Shown: piece by piece, positions 17,961-27,187 of the stretch
How the letters are laid out: every line of letters starts with the position of its first letter
Numbering within the stretch: position 1 is the stretch's first letter
Assembly: GCA_017795005.1 (NCBI GenBank)
Contig: CP051242.1
Coordinates: 2,968,119-3,032,118, forward strand
Length of the DNA stretch: 64,000 nucleotides
Source of the DNA: Balneolaceae bacterium
GTDB taxonomy: Bacteria > Bacteroidota > Rhodothermia > Balneolales > Balneolaceae
Direction of reading: 5' to 3'
Notes under the pieces: generated by a model
What the model was told of the DNA's origin: nothing
What the model saw: the letters and a program-made list of their open reading frames with translations, nothing else
Database searches by the model: none
Made by a program: the position numbers and the translations under genes

Positions 17961-18602
17961 ATGATTATTGATACCGCATTTGCACGCGAGTTGGCCGCTC
18001 ATTTATTGGATATAAATGCAGTGATCCTTCGACCTAATGAGCCTTTTACATGGGCATCGGGTTGGAATTCTCCTATTTATTGTGATAACAGACTTACCCT
18101 TCAGCATCCTGAGATAAGAAAGAAAATTGCCTCTAAATTAGCTGATATTATCACTAATGAGTTTCCAAAAACTGAAGTAATTACAGGTACGGCAACTGCA
18201 GGAATCCCTCATGCTGCATGGGTTGCTGATCTTTTGAATAAACCAATGGCTTATGTTAGAGCTAAAGCCAAGGCTTACGGAATGGGAAATCAAATTGAGG
18301 GCGGTGTAGCCAAAAATCAATCCACCGTAGTTATTGAAGATCTTATTTCAACTGGTGGATCAGCAATTTCAGTAATCAATGCATTACAATTTGTAGGTGC
18401 AGATGTTCAGGCTATAATTTCAATTTTTAATTATGGATTCGATAAATCTGTTGAAAATTTCAAAAAAGTAAATGTCCCGGTATTTAACCTTACCGACTAC
18501 ACCACTTTAGTTGATGTTGCGGTGGAAAAAGGCTTTGTAACTAGTGATGATCTTGAACACCTCTCAAACTGGAGAAATCATCCTGACATTTGGCCAAATT
18601 AA
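17961..18602 (+). CDS. pyrE: Orotate phosphoribosyltransferase
   Basis: It joins orotate and PRPP to form OMP in pyrimidine synthesis. The PRPP-binding motif VVIEDLISTGGSA is at residues 123-135, the substrate loop RAKAKAYGMGNQIEG at about 100-114, and WASGWNSPIYCDNR at 31-44 matches the N-terminal region of the family. Length of 213 residues is normal. pyrC lies far away in this window (47782), so the pathway genes are scattered. Confidence 0.95.
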   Translation: MIIDTAFARELAAHLLDINAVILRPNEPFTWASGWNSPIYCDNRLTLQHPEIRKKIASKLADIITNEFPKTEVITGTATAGIPHAAWVADLLNKPMAYVRAKAKAYGMGNQIEGGVAKNQSTVVIEDLISTGGSAISVINALQFVGADVQAIISIFNYGFDKSVENFKKVNVPVFNLTDYTTLVDVAVEKGFVTSDDLEHLSNWRNHPDIWPN

Positions 18603-18625
18603 AATAAAGACTGAAAGAAAAGATT

Positions 18626-19984
18626 GTGAGTAATAAAAAATTCTTTATTGAAACCTATGGCTGCCAAATGAATTTCGCAGACTCAGAGATCGTGAATTCA
18701 ATCCTGATTGAAGACGGTATGACCGTAGCACCAGATCCGGAGTCAGCTGATGTCATTTTGGTTAACACATGTTCTATCCGTGAAAATGCAGAGACTAAGG
18801 TTTGGAATCGACTTAAAGAACTCAAAACCATCAAAAAGACTAACTCTGATCTTACCGTTGGTGTACTCGGATGTATGGCAGAGCGTATTAAAGACCGGAT
18901 TATTGAAGAAGAAAATTTAGTTGATATCGTTGTTGGACCAGATGCTTACCGTGATATTCCCCGACTTCTAGCCGAAGTAGACGATGGACGAAAAGCAGTA
19001 AATGTGCTTCTATCACTTGAAGAAACATACGCTGATATTGCGCCTGTTCGAACTACCGGGAATGGCGTTTCTTCTTTTGTTTCTATTATGCGAGGATGTG
19101 ATAATATGTGCTCCTTTTGTGTGGTTCCATTCACAAGAGGAAGAGAGCGTAGCCGACCTCTGGAAAGTATTTTAAAAGAAATTCAACAACTGAGTGATGA
19201 GGGATATAAAGAAGTTACCCTGCTAGGACAGAATGTAAACTCGTATAAAGATGGAGAAAACACATTCACCACGTTGATGGATGCTGCAAGTCTGATAAAT
19301 CCTGAAGTTCGTTTCCGTTTTTCGTCTCCTCATCCTAAAGATTTCCCGGATGATTTATTATACCTGATTGCTGAACGTCCAAATCTTTGTAATTATATTC
19401 ATATTCCTGCTCAGGCGGGAAGTGATTCCATGCTGGAACGTATGAGAAGACCTTATACCAGAAAGCAATACCTGTCGCTTACTGAGAAGATGAGGGAAAT
19501 TATACCCGGTGTTTCGTTATCTACGGATATTATTGCTGGTTTCTGTGGTGAAACTGAAGAAGAGCATAATGGCACAATGACGCTTATGAAAGAAGTCGGT
19601 TATGACCTTGCGTATATGTTTGCTTATTCAGAACGGGAAAGAACCCTGGCTTACAGAAAATTTGAAGATGATGTTCCTGAGGAAATCAAAAAGCGAAGAT
19701 TATCCGAGATTATTTCTCAGCAAATGGAAATCCAGAAAGAACGAAATCTTACAGAAATCGGAACTCACCATCTGGTATTGGTAGAAGGAACAAGTAAAAA
19801 ATCTGAAGATCAGGTAAGTGGCAGAACTGATACCAATAAAATTGCCGTTTTCGATCGTCGGGATTTCCAAAAAGGCGACTATGTTGAAGTAGAAGTAACA
19901 GATTGCACTTCAGCTACCTTAATTGCAAAACCAATCAGAAAAACTACGATTTCTGAGTTTTATGGAGCTGCTGTAGAAGCATAA
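18626..19984 (+). CDS. miaB: tRNA-2-methylthio-N6-dimethylallyladenosine synthase
   Basis: This radical-SAM methylthiotransferase modifies A37 of tRNAs that read UNN codons. The N-terminal UPF0004 domain carries Cys13, Cys49 and Cys83 for one Fe-S cluster. The radical-SAM cluster is at Cys158-x3-Cys162-x2-Cys165 in [13 protein letters not shown]-terminal TRAM domain (about 380-445) binds RNA. The start appears to be GTG at 18626, giving [15 protein letters not shown]. The next gene begins at the base after the stop. Confidence 0.95.
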   Translation: MSNKKFFIETYGCQMNFADSEIVNSILIEDGMTVAPDPESADVILVNTCSIRENAETKVWNRLKELKTIKKTNSDLTVGVLGCMAERIKDRIIEEENLVDIVVGPDAYRDIPRLLAEVDDGRKAVNVLLSLEETYADIAPVRTTGNGVSSFVSIMRGCDNMCSFCVVPFTRGRERSRPLESILKEIQQLSDEGYKEVTLLGQNVNSYKDGENTFTTLMDAASLINPEVRFRFSSPHPKDFPDDLLYLIAERPNLCNYIHIPAQAGSDSMLERMRRPYTRKQYLSLTEKMREIIPGVSLSTDIIAGFCGETEEEHNGTMTLMKEVGYDLAYMFAYSERERTLAYRKFEDDVPEEIKKRRLSEIISQQMEIQKERNLTEIGTHHLVLVEGTSKKSEDQVSGRTDTNKIAVFDRRDFQKGDYVEVEVTDCTSATLIAKPIRKTTISEFYGAAVEA

Positions 19985-21454
19985 GTGAGAAGAGGAAAAA
20001 CATATCCAACTTACTTTACCTTATTTTTAGTCCTGATTACAGGCATTGCTTCAGGACTTTCTACCGCTCAGGAAACCACTAAAACTAATCTTGGTGTGGT
20101 TTGGGAATCAAATCCACCCGCATCTGAAATTTCTTCAAAATTATCGGATTATGAGCAATTGGGAATCTCATTTCTTGAACTTACTCACCCTGTTGAGAAC
20201 TTTGTTTTAGACTCCCTTGCAAATTATCCTTTTCGTGTATTAATCCGCTTCGAAAAAGAGTTCCTTATTACTGAAGAAATAAAACAACACAGGGACGAGT
20301 ATATCGAGGATTATCAAAAACTAATTCTGGAGTATTCAGAATATGAAAACGTGATTGCTTACGGACTCTTCTCTTTTAGTCAGTCTTTTAACTCAGAATT
20401 TATTGAGGAGATAAATGGAATCTCAGAACAGTTAAAATCTATGACAAATAGAGATTTCTATGAAATTTCCACTGGTCCTTATAATAGTCTTGATTTTTCT
20501 ATCACACAGATTGGGGATGAGTATATTCCCGAACAGTCTTCAATTCTTTTATTAAGTAAGGATTATGAGAGAAATGATATTCATCTTTTCTACAAGCTAA
20601 TGAGTCAAAAACCTGATGTTTTATTTATTGAAGGTACATGGCTTGATGAAGCTTTGAACGACTATACTCCTCTACATGAATCACTAACCGAATTCAATTC
20701 CGGTGAAAATTTTATCCTTCCTTTGCCTCAAAAAACTGCATTCAGTGCTGAATTTAATTGGTATGTGCTTGTATTCGTACTTATTTGGATAAGTATGGGA
20801 ATACACATATTCATTTCCCAAACTTACAAACCTCTTATTTTCAGATTTTTTACAGGCCACCGATTCTTTGTAGATGATGTAATGCGTTACAGGGAACGGT
20901 CTTTTTTAAGTGGTACTTTTTTGTTTTTCCAGCACGCTGTTTTTACAGGACTGGTTACTTATATATTAAGTTCTCTTCTTATTTCTGAAAAAGGACTTAT
21001 CGCATTTTTTGGATTTCTACCGCAAGCAGCAATTTTTGGACAAAACTACTTTTCTCTATTTATTATTGGAGTACTGATCTCAATTTTAGTACAACTTATT
21101 GGTCTTTTCTGGCTTTACTTCCCAAGTAAGTCGATGACTCATTTCAGTCAAGCCCTTAATTTATACACCTGGATTTTCCATATCGATTTCATTTTGGTAA
21201 GTATTATGCTCATTCTTTTACTATCCGATGGAAGTGGCACATTAATACTGATTCTGGGAGTTTTATTTGTAATCAATTGGCTTGCTGCGTTCTTAATTAC
21301 CTCTTTCGACAGTTCCAAATATCTCATCCAAAAGAGAGTAAGCTATATACTTTACACCTTTGGTTTACATACCATAGTAAATATTGTAGTACTGGTATTT
21401 ATACTTAGTAATAACTTCCTGATAGATGTGCTGGAGTTAATCTTTGTGATTTAA
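19985..21454 (+). CDS. Polytopic membrane protein with large extracytoplasmic N-terminal domain, unknown
   Basis: The GTG start immediately follows the miaB stop. A signal peptide (cut near STAQ) leads to about 230 residues outside the cytoplasm. These have alternating strands and helices (NLGVVWESNPPASEISSKL, then QLGISFLELTHP and VIAYGLFSF) suggestive of a barrel enzyme fold, but without a motif I can name. From about 258 there are seven or so membrane helices to the C-terminus; this part resembles uncharacterised Bacteroidota membrane domains. The 489-residue protein may share a transcript with miaB. No function is assigned. Confidence 0.7.
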   Translation: MRRGKTYPTYFTLFLVLITGIASGLSTAQETTKTNLGVVWESNPPASEISSKLSDYEQLGISFLELTHPVENFVLDSLANYPFRVLIRFEKEFLITEEIKQHRDEYIEDYQKLILEYSEYENVIAYGLFSFSQSFNSEFIEEINGISEQLKSMTNRDFYEISTGPYNSLDFSITQIGDEYIPEQSSILLLSKDYERNDIHLFYKLMSQKPDVLFIEGTWLDEALNDYTPLHESLTEFNSGENFILPLPQKTAFSAEFNWYVLVFVLIWISMGIHIFISQTYKPLIFRFFTGHRFFVDDVMRYRERSFLSGTFLFFQHAVFTGLVTYILSSLLISEKGLIAFFGFLPQAAIFGQNYFSLFIIGVLISILVQLIGLFWLYFPSKSMTHFSQALNLYTWIFHIDFILVSIMLILLLSDGSGTLILILGVLFVINWLAAFLITSFDSSKYLIQKRVSYILYTFGLHTIVNIVVLVFILSNNFLIDVLELIFVI

Positions 21455-21455
21455 C

Positions 21456-22961
21456 TCAAATAATCTGTTTCCTTAAACGAGCAACTGGCTCATTAAGCTG
21501 CTCTCTGTATTTGCTTACCGTTCTTCGGGCTACTTTATAGCCTTTTTCATTTAAGGCATCGGCGAGTGCCTGATCACTAAGAGGATTTCTTTTGTCTTCG
21601 TTATCAATTATTGTCTGAAGTATATTCTTCACTTCTCTGTTAGAAACTTCTTCCCCACTTTCAGTTTCTAATCCTTCGTTAAAAAAGTATTTAAGCTCAT
21701 ATACTCCGAAATTTGTCTGAACATATTTCCCGTTTACAACTCTGGAAACTGTAGAAATATCCATCCCTATTCGCTCTGCTACATCTTTCAGAATCATAGG
21801 TTTCAATCCATCTCCGAACTTGAAAAAATCTTCCTGAAGAGCCACCATTGTTTTCATGGTATTCATCAACGTATTCTGACGTTGCTTTATGGATTCAATA
21901 AACCAATTTGCGGAATCAATCTTACCTTTCATAAAGCGCTGAGTCTGTTCATCCGCTTTTTGCTTCTTTTCCTTAATTTCATCCCACATTTGCTTGTACT
22001 CAGGGGATATTCGTAAAGAGGGTGCATTCCGTTGATTAAGGTGAATAACAAATTCCCCTTTTCCATGTTCATTTTGTTCCGCTCCCCGCCAGTATACTTC
22101 GAAATCAGGTTCGATATAATTTTGAGTTTCCTCTAAGCCGCTTGATACAGCACCAGGTCGGGGATCCATATGCCTTATTGCTTCAAAAGCTTCTTTAAGC
22201 TCCTCTTCATCAATACCAAACTTTTGAAGAAGTTTATCAAAGTGTTTTTTCTCAAAAGCCGTCCATGCAGCTTCGATTATTTTAATTGCCAGCCTTCTGC
22301 CTGGAAGATTTTTATCCGATTCCTGAAGTTGAACAAGTAAACAATCCTGTAAACTGGTCGAAGCTATTCCTATTGGATCGAGTAACTGAATTTGCTTTCT
22401 CACCCGATCTACATCTTCTACTTCCAGATATATCCCATGATTAAAGGCAATATTATCAGCTACCGCAATTAAATCTCTTCGGAAATACCCGTCTTCGTCT
22501 AAAGATCCCAGAATTTGATCGGCAATTAATTCTTCCTCTTCAGACAGATCCAGCAACGCTACCTGATTTTCAAGTTCCTCAAGTAATGATTCATTGTATG
22601 GGTTAGGAAGGTCTTTCCATTCTTCAATATCCGGGTTTCTAGGAGCTGAATATGTTTCTCCATCATATTCTGTGTTTTCATCAAATTCGTCCCAGTCTAC
22701 TTCATGTTCTTCCAGACTTTCAAGTGCCTCTTCTTTCTCTTCTTTGATATCCTCCGTTTCTAATCGCTCCTGTCTCTGTTCCATAAAATCCTGCTCTTCC
22801 AGAACTGGATTCATTTCAATTTCCTCTTTTATTCTCTGTTCAAGGGCAATAGTTGGGAGCTGAAGCAACTTAATATACTGTAACTGCTGTGGCGACAGTT
22901 TTTGTTGCAAGCCTTGCTGAAGCTTCTGGCTGATATTCTGGCTTTGCTGATTTCTAAGCAC
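21456..22961 (-). CDS. rpoN: RNA polymerase sigma-54 factor
   Basis: Sigma-54 directs RNA polymerase to -24/-12 promoters that need an AAA+ activator. Region I is Gln- and Leu-rich (QKLSPQQLQYIKLLQLP, about 22-38), region II is a long acidic stretch (about 60-110), and the core-binding and helix-turn-helix parts follow. The RpoN box ARRTVSKYRE is at about 478-487, near the C-terminus. Length of 501 residues is normal. No sigma-54 activator is encoded nearby. The DUF3109 gene lies a few bases upstream and reads the same way. Confidence 0.96.
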   Translation of the reverse strand: MLRNQQSQNISQKLQQGLQQKLSPQQLQYIKLLQLPTIALEQRIKEEIEMNPVLEEQDFMEQRQERLETEDIKEEKEEALESLEEHEVDWDEFDENTEYDGETYSAPRNPDIEEWKDLPNPYNESLLEELENQVALLDLSEEEELIADQILGSLDEDGYFRRDLIAVADNIAFNHGIYLEVEDVDRVRKQIQLLDPIGIASTSLQDCLLVQLQESDKNLPGRRLAIKIIEAAWTAFEKKHFDKLLQKFGIDEEELKEAFEAIRHMDPRPGAVSSGLEETQNYIEPDFEVYWRGAEQNEHGKGEFVIHLNQRNAPSLRISPEYKQMWDEIKEKKQKADEQTQRFMKGKIDSANWFIESIKQRQNTLMNTMKTMVALQEDFFKFGDGLKPMILKDVAERIGMDISTVSRVVNGKYVQTNFGVYELKYFFNEGLETESGEEVSNREVKNILQTIIDNEDKRNPLSDQALADALNEKGYKVARRTVSKYREQLNEPVARLRKQII

Positions 22962-22964
22962 TTC

Positions 22965-23546
22965 TTATCCCTCGTTTGACCTCACATATTCGCAAGCCGC
23001 TAAAAACTCATCATACCATTCCTGACCGTATCTCCTGACTAAAGGTCGCTCTAAAAATTCGGCCAAATAAGTATTTTCTTTTTCTGCTTTTTCACAAGCA
23101 GCGGAACATATTTTTGGTACATATTCAAAATTAGCATAATCAAAACCAGCTATTTTTTTCAATCGGACTGGAAACAAATGACAACTCAAGGGTTTTTCCC
23201 AATTGAATCTACCTTCGAAATATGCTTTTTGTATAGCACAATATGCGACTTCATTCTCATCATATTTTACAAAAATACATTCTGCTTCATCCACACAAGC
23301 CAGCTCGTAACCTTCTTTCTCGCTCCCAATAACCACTCCTTCTCTCTCTGCTACTTCCACTGCTTTTGGACTTAACTCGTTCTTTAATTCTCTGTAAGCT
23401 TTATGAAGAATAGGTATTTCATCTTTAACTACCGGAGCTCCGGCATCACCAACAACACAACAAGCCCCTTTGCATCTTGGAAGGTCGCATGCGAACTTTG
23501 CTGTGGCTATATCATCAGCTAATATGGTATCCCCAACTTTAATCAT
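22965..23546 (-). CDS. DUF3109 family cysteine-rich protein
   Basis: The protein carries the DUF3109 pattern: FACDLPRCKGACCVVGDAGAP near the start, later AYCAIQKAYFEG, LSCHLFPVR and ICSAACEKA. The many conserved cysteines suggest metal binding, as in the related YkgJ family; the biological role is not known. The frame is open up to an ATG at 23633, but family members begin at the equivalent of MIKVGDTILADDIATAKF, so I place the start at 23546. It is three bases before rpoN on the same strand and probably shares its promoter. Confidence 0.85.
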   Translation of the reverse strand: MIKVGDTILADDIATAKFACDLPRCKGACCVVGDAGAPVVKDEIPILHKAYRELKNELSPKAVEVAEREGVVIGSEKEGYELACVDEAECIFVKYDENEVAYCAIQKAYFEGRFNWEKPLSCHLFPVRLKKIAGFDYANFEYVPKICSAACEKAEKENTYLAEFLERPLVRRYGQEWYDEFLAACEYVRSNEG

Positions 23547-23637
23547 ATGTGCAATATACAAACATCGTGCCATTAGGCTACATCTCTTTATTTTTTTATT
23601 GATGCATTCTTTAACATTTCCGGAAACTTCCACCTAC

Positions 23638-23646
23638 TATCTTTCG
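23638..23646 (+). promoter_or_regulatory. Candidate -10 element before the M16 peptidase gene
   Basis: TATCTTTCG resembles the Bacteroidota -7 consensus TAnnTTTG and lies 33 bases before the ATG. I found no convincing -33 element, so this is tentative. Confidence 0.3.
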
Positions 23647-23679
23647 TCAATAGCGGGTCATTACAAATAAACTCTGATT

Positions 23680-26517
23680 ATGAAAAAGATTTTATCCTCC
23701 TCTCTTTTAGTCATTTTACTCACTTTTTTTATTACTTCCTGTTCCAGATCGGGAGATCAGGAATTCTCTGTTGAATACGAAAAAATGGTTCTCGACAATG
23801 GTCTTGAAGTTATTTTTCATCAAGACGATTCTGATCCTGTAACAGCTGTAGCTTTAACTTTTCATGTAGGATCAGCACGTGAAAAAGAAGGACGAACAGG
23901 ATTTGCTCATTTATTTGAGCATTTACTTTTTCTTGAATCTGAAAACCTTGGTAAAGGTGGACTGGATAAAATGAGTAGCAGAATTGGTGGTTCCGGCGCA
24001 AATGGGTCGACCAGCAGAGACAGAACCAATTATTTCCAAACGGTGCCAAACAATGCTCTTGAAAAAATGATATGGGCTGAAGCAGATAAGTTAGGCTACT
24101 TTATTAATACAGTAACCGAAGCTGTTGTTGCTAAAGAAAAGCAGGTTGTAAAAAATGAAAAAAGGCAGGGAATTGATAATCAACCTTATGGACATGCTAA
24201 TTATGTGATTGGAAAAAATATGTATCCCGCCGACCACCCTTATAATTGGCAGGTTATTGGTTCTCTGGAAGACCTTCAAAACGCAACCTTAGCAGATGTA
24301 AAGGAATTTTATAACAAATGGTATGTACCAAATAATGCAACATTAGTAATTGCAGGTGATTTTGATGTAGATCAGGCAAAAGAATGGGCACATAAATACT
24401 TTGATGAGATTCCCCGTGGAGAAGAAATAACACCTCTGGAGGATCGACCCGTATCTTTATCGGAAACTAAAAAACTGTATTATGAAGATAACTTTGCCAG
24501 ACTTCCTGAACTCAGAATGTACTGGCCGGGAGTATATCTCTATCACGAAGATACATATGCTCTGGATATTTTAGCAGAGTTATTGGCTTCGGGGAAAAAA
24601 GCGCCATTGAATAAAGTTCTTATCGATGAAAAAGAACTTACGTCAAATGTCTTCTTTTTTAGTAACAACTCAGAAATTGCGGGTGAGGTTGCCTTAATTA
24701 CGCGTGCCTTTCCTAATACAGACCTGAATGATGTTCAATCTGCTGTAGAAGAAGCTTTTCAGCGTTTTGAAACAGAAGGTTTTAGTGAAGCCGATCTGGA
24801 TAGAATTAAAGCTGGAATTGAAACGCAATTTTATAACGGACTTTCAAGCGTTCTGGGTAAAGCTTTTAACCTTGCGCAGTATAATATCTTTGCCAACGAT
24901 CCCGGATATATCAATGAAGATATTAAGAAAACCCTCGCTGTAACCAAAGAAGATGTACTACGCGTTTATGAGCAATACGTAAAAGGGAAGGCATTCATCG
25001 CGACCAGTTTTGTTCCGCAGGGACAGGCAGAACTTGCGCTATACGGTTCTGTGAAAGCAGAAGTTGTTGAAGAAGTAATCGCTGAAAGCGGAGCTGATGA
25101 GTCATTTACTTTACCGGAAGAAACGGAATATAAGCGCACTGTATCCAGTTTCGATCGTTCTGTTGAACCACCTTATGGAGAAGCTCCAAATGTGAAAGTT
25201 CCAGATGTATGGGAGCGTAGTTTAGATAATGAAATGACAGTATATGGCATTCAAAATAATGAGTTACCACTTGTTCAGTTTGAATTGAAAATGGATGGAG
25301 GATTATTGCTGGACACTCCTGATAAAGTAGGAGTCGCTAACCTTGTTGCAGAACTTATGACCAGAGGAACAGCAAATAAAACTCCGGAAGAATTAGAAGA
25401 AGCAATTGATGAATTAGGTGCTACTATCAATATTAATTCTGGCAGACAAAGTATTAGTATTACAGGGAATGCATTGTCCAGAAATTTTGCAGCAACCATG
25501 AAACTGGTAGAAGAAATGCTACTTGAACCAAGATGGGATGAAACTGAATTTGAACTGGCAAAACAGAGTATTTCCAGTCAGATTGCTGCACAAAGCGCCA
25601 ATCCAAATAATATCGCTACCAATACGTATAACAAGTTGGTCTATGGTGAGGATAATATCTTGTCATTCAATCCAATTGGTACAACTGAAAGTGTCGAGTC
25701 GATAACTATAAACGACTTGAAGAGTTATTATGAAACCAACTTTTCTCCAAATCTCGCCAGCTTTATGGTGGTTGGATCTGTTTCTCCTAACGAGGTGCTA
25801 AATACATTAAGAAGTATCGAACAAAACTGGGAAGTGAAAGATGTGGAGTTACCTGAACTTAGCTTCCCTGAAGAACCTGATGAATCTACCGTTTATTTTT
25901 ATGATGTACCTGATGCCAAGCAATCCGTGATTCGTTTCGGATATCTTGCTATGCCGGAAACAGATGAAGATTACTACCCGGCCACTGTAATGAATTATAT
26001 TTTAGGAGGTGGCGGTTTTGCTTCCAGATTTACTCAGGAACTACGCGAAGGTAAAGGATACACCTATGGAATTGGTTCAGGATTTCAAGGATCTGAACTT
26101 CCCGGACCATTTACTATTAGCAGTGGAGTACGAACAAATGTTACCTATGAATCGGCTGCCCTGGTTAAAGAAATCCTGGAAAATTATCCGGATACCTTTA
26201 CAGAACAGGATCTGGAAACCACCAAAAGCTTCTTACTTAAGAGTAACGCCCGTCGCTTTGAAACTTTGGGTGCAAAGCTGAATATGTTGGAAGATATCAG
26301 CGATTATGGTTGGTCTCCTGATTACGTAAAAACCCGGGAGGAAATTGTTAAGAACATGACAATTGAAGAGATTTCAGAATTAGCAGATCAATATGCCAAC
26401 CCAAACAGGATGATCTATCTTGTGGTTGGTGACGCTAAGACCCAATTGGATCGTCTTGAAGCGCTTGGATTTGGAAAACCTATTCTAATAAGCCAGGATT
26501 TTAAAGAGGGTAATTAG
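23680..26517 (+). CDS. M16 family zinc metallopeptidase lipoprotein (double-domain)
   Basis: A lipoprotein signal (ITSC, Cys21) places this protease in the envelope. The inverted zinc motif HLFEH is at residues 77-81, with Glu80 as the base and Glu160 in VVKNEKRQ as likely third ligand. The second half (from about 490) is a second pair of M16 domains without the zinc motif, including the RFTQELREGKGYTYGIGS segment that shapes the substrate chamber. Length of 945 residues fits bacterial two-domain pitrilysin-type proteins that degrade peptides in the periplasm. Single gene, divergent from DUF3109-rpoN. Confidence 0.92.
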   Translation: MKKILSSSLLVILLTFFITSCSRSGDQEFSVEYEKMVLDNGLEVIFHQDDSDPVTAVALTFHVGSAREKEGRTGFAHLFEHLLFLESENLGKGGLDKMSSRIGGSGANGSTSRDRTNYFQTVPNNALEKMIWAEADKLGYFINTVTEAVVAKEKQVVKNEKRQGIDNQPYGHANYVIGKNMYPADHPYNWQVIGSLEDLQNATLADVKEFYNKWYVPNNATLVIAGDFDVDQAKEWAHKYFDEIPRGEEITPLEDRPVSLSETKKLYYEDNFARLPELRMYWPGVYLYHEDTYALDILAELLASGKKAPLNKVLIDEKELTSNVFFFSNNSEIAGEVALITRAFPNTDLNDVQSAVEEAFQRFETEGFSEADLDRIKAGIETQFYNGLSSVLGKAFNLAQYNIFANDPGYINEDIKKTLAVTKEDVLRVYEQYVKGKAFIATSFVPQGQAELALYGSVKAEVVEEVIAESGADESFTLPEETEYKRTVSSFDRSVEPPYGEAPNVKVPDVWERSLDNEMTVYGIQNNELPLVQFELKMDGGLLLDTPDKVGVANLVAELMTRGTANKTPEELEEAIDELGATININSGRQSISITGNALSRNFAATMKLVEEMLLEPRWDETEFELAKQSISSQIAAQSANPNNIATNTYNKLVYGEDNILSFNPIGTTESVESITINDLKSYYETNFSPNLASFMVVGSVSPNEVLNTLRSIEQNWEVKDVELPELSFPEEPDESTVYFYDVPDAKQSVIRFGYLAMPETDEDYYPATVMNYILGGGGFASRFTQELREGKGYTYGIGSGFQGSELPGPFTISSGVRTNVTYESAALVKEILENYPDTFTEQDLETTKSFLLKSNARRFETLGAKLNMLEDISDYGWSPDYVKTREEIVKNMTIEEISELADQYANPNRMIYLVVGDAKTQLDRLEALGFGKPILISQDFKEGN

Positions 26518-26522
26518 TCCTT

Positions 26523-26594
26523 GTCATTCCGGGCTTGACTCGGAATCTTGATTCTTATATTTACTCAAGATCGCGGGTCTAAGCCCGCGATGAC
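26523..26594. repeat. Nested palindromic REP-like element
   Basis: The element runs from GTCAT to ATGAC and contains two GC-rich hairpins, TTCCGGGCTTGACTCGGAA (about 26527-26545) and CGCGGGTCTAAGCCCGCG (about 26572-26589). Between them ATCTTGA pairs with TCAAGAT. Short intergenic elements of this look are common in many bacteria and often spread as non-autonomous repeats. It may also end transcription of the M16 gene. Confidence 0.6.
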
Positions 26595-26624
26595 TTTTAC
26601 AAAAAAATCACTAGAATATTATTT

Positions 26625-27131
26625 ATGCACTCCAGAGTAAGTGAATTAGTATCAAAGCTTAATCTTCAGGAACATGTAGAAGGAGGTTTCTACAAAGAAA
26701 CCTATAGAAGCGAAGGAATCATTAAAAGAGGAAGTACTCCCGAACATTTTGATGGAGATCGAAACTACAGTACAGGAATCTACTTCCTTCTTACCTCTGA
26801 TAACTTTTCCGCTTTTCACAGGATTAAACAAGACGAAATGTGGCATTTCTATGAAGGTTCTTCTCTAACCATTCATATGATTGATGAAAAAGGAACCTAT
26901 TCGTTTCAACGATTAGGGTTGGATTTCAATAACCATGAACTACCACAGTTCACAGTTCCTAAAAATACCTGGTTTGCATCTGAAGTTGAAGATCCAAATA
27001 CCTATTGTTTAGCAGGTTGCACAGTTTCGCCCGGTTTCGATTTTGCAGATTTTCAATTAGCTGAAAGAAAAGAATTGATAGAATCTTTTCCAGAGCATAA
27101 AGAAGTAATTCACAGGTTAACCAGATTTTGA
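26625..27131 (+). CDS. Cupin domain protein, DUF985 family
   Basis: The cupin barrel shows its metal-site motif in FSAFHRIKQDEMWHFYEGSS (His, Glu and His ligands, about 63-82), then LPQFTVPKNTWFASEV and YCLAGCTVSPGFDFADFQLA, both typical of DUF985. Members are small soluble proteins, some linked to sugar-nucleotide or polysaccharide genes, but the substrate is unknown. The neighbours give no hint. Length of 168 residues is normal. A strong terminator follows. Confidence 0.88.
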   Translation: MHSRVSELVSKLNLQEHVEGGFYKETYRSEGIIKRGSTPEHFDGDRNYSTGIYFLLTSDNFSAFHRIKQDEMWHFYEGSSLTIHMIDEKGTYSFQRLGLDFNNHELPQFTVPKNTWFASEVEDPNTYCLAGCTVSPGFDFADFQLAERKELIESFPEHKEVIHRLTRF

Positions 27132-27136
27132 TATAA

Positions 27137-27170
27137 AAAAAGCCGTTCACTTTTCAGTAAACGGCTTTAA
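27137..27170. terminator. Bidirectional terminator between cupin and LVIVD genes
   Basis: AGCCGTT pairs with AACGGCT (27141-27167), flanked by A and T runs. It is nearly the same hairpin as at 29314-29343, as expected if it was duplicated along with the LVIVD gene. Confidence 0.8.
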
Positions 27171-27187
27171 TCAAAAATTAAAAAAGA

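Noticed and set aside
22594-22863. Ser-rich frame of 89 residues
   Set aside because: It is the antisense of the acidic region II of rpoN; long Glu/Asp runs give Ser/Phe-rich shadows.
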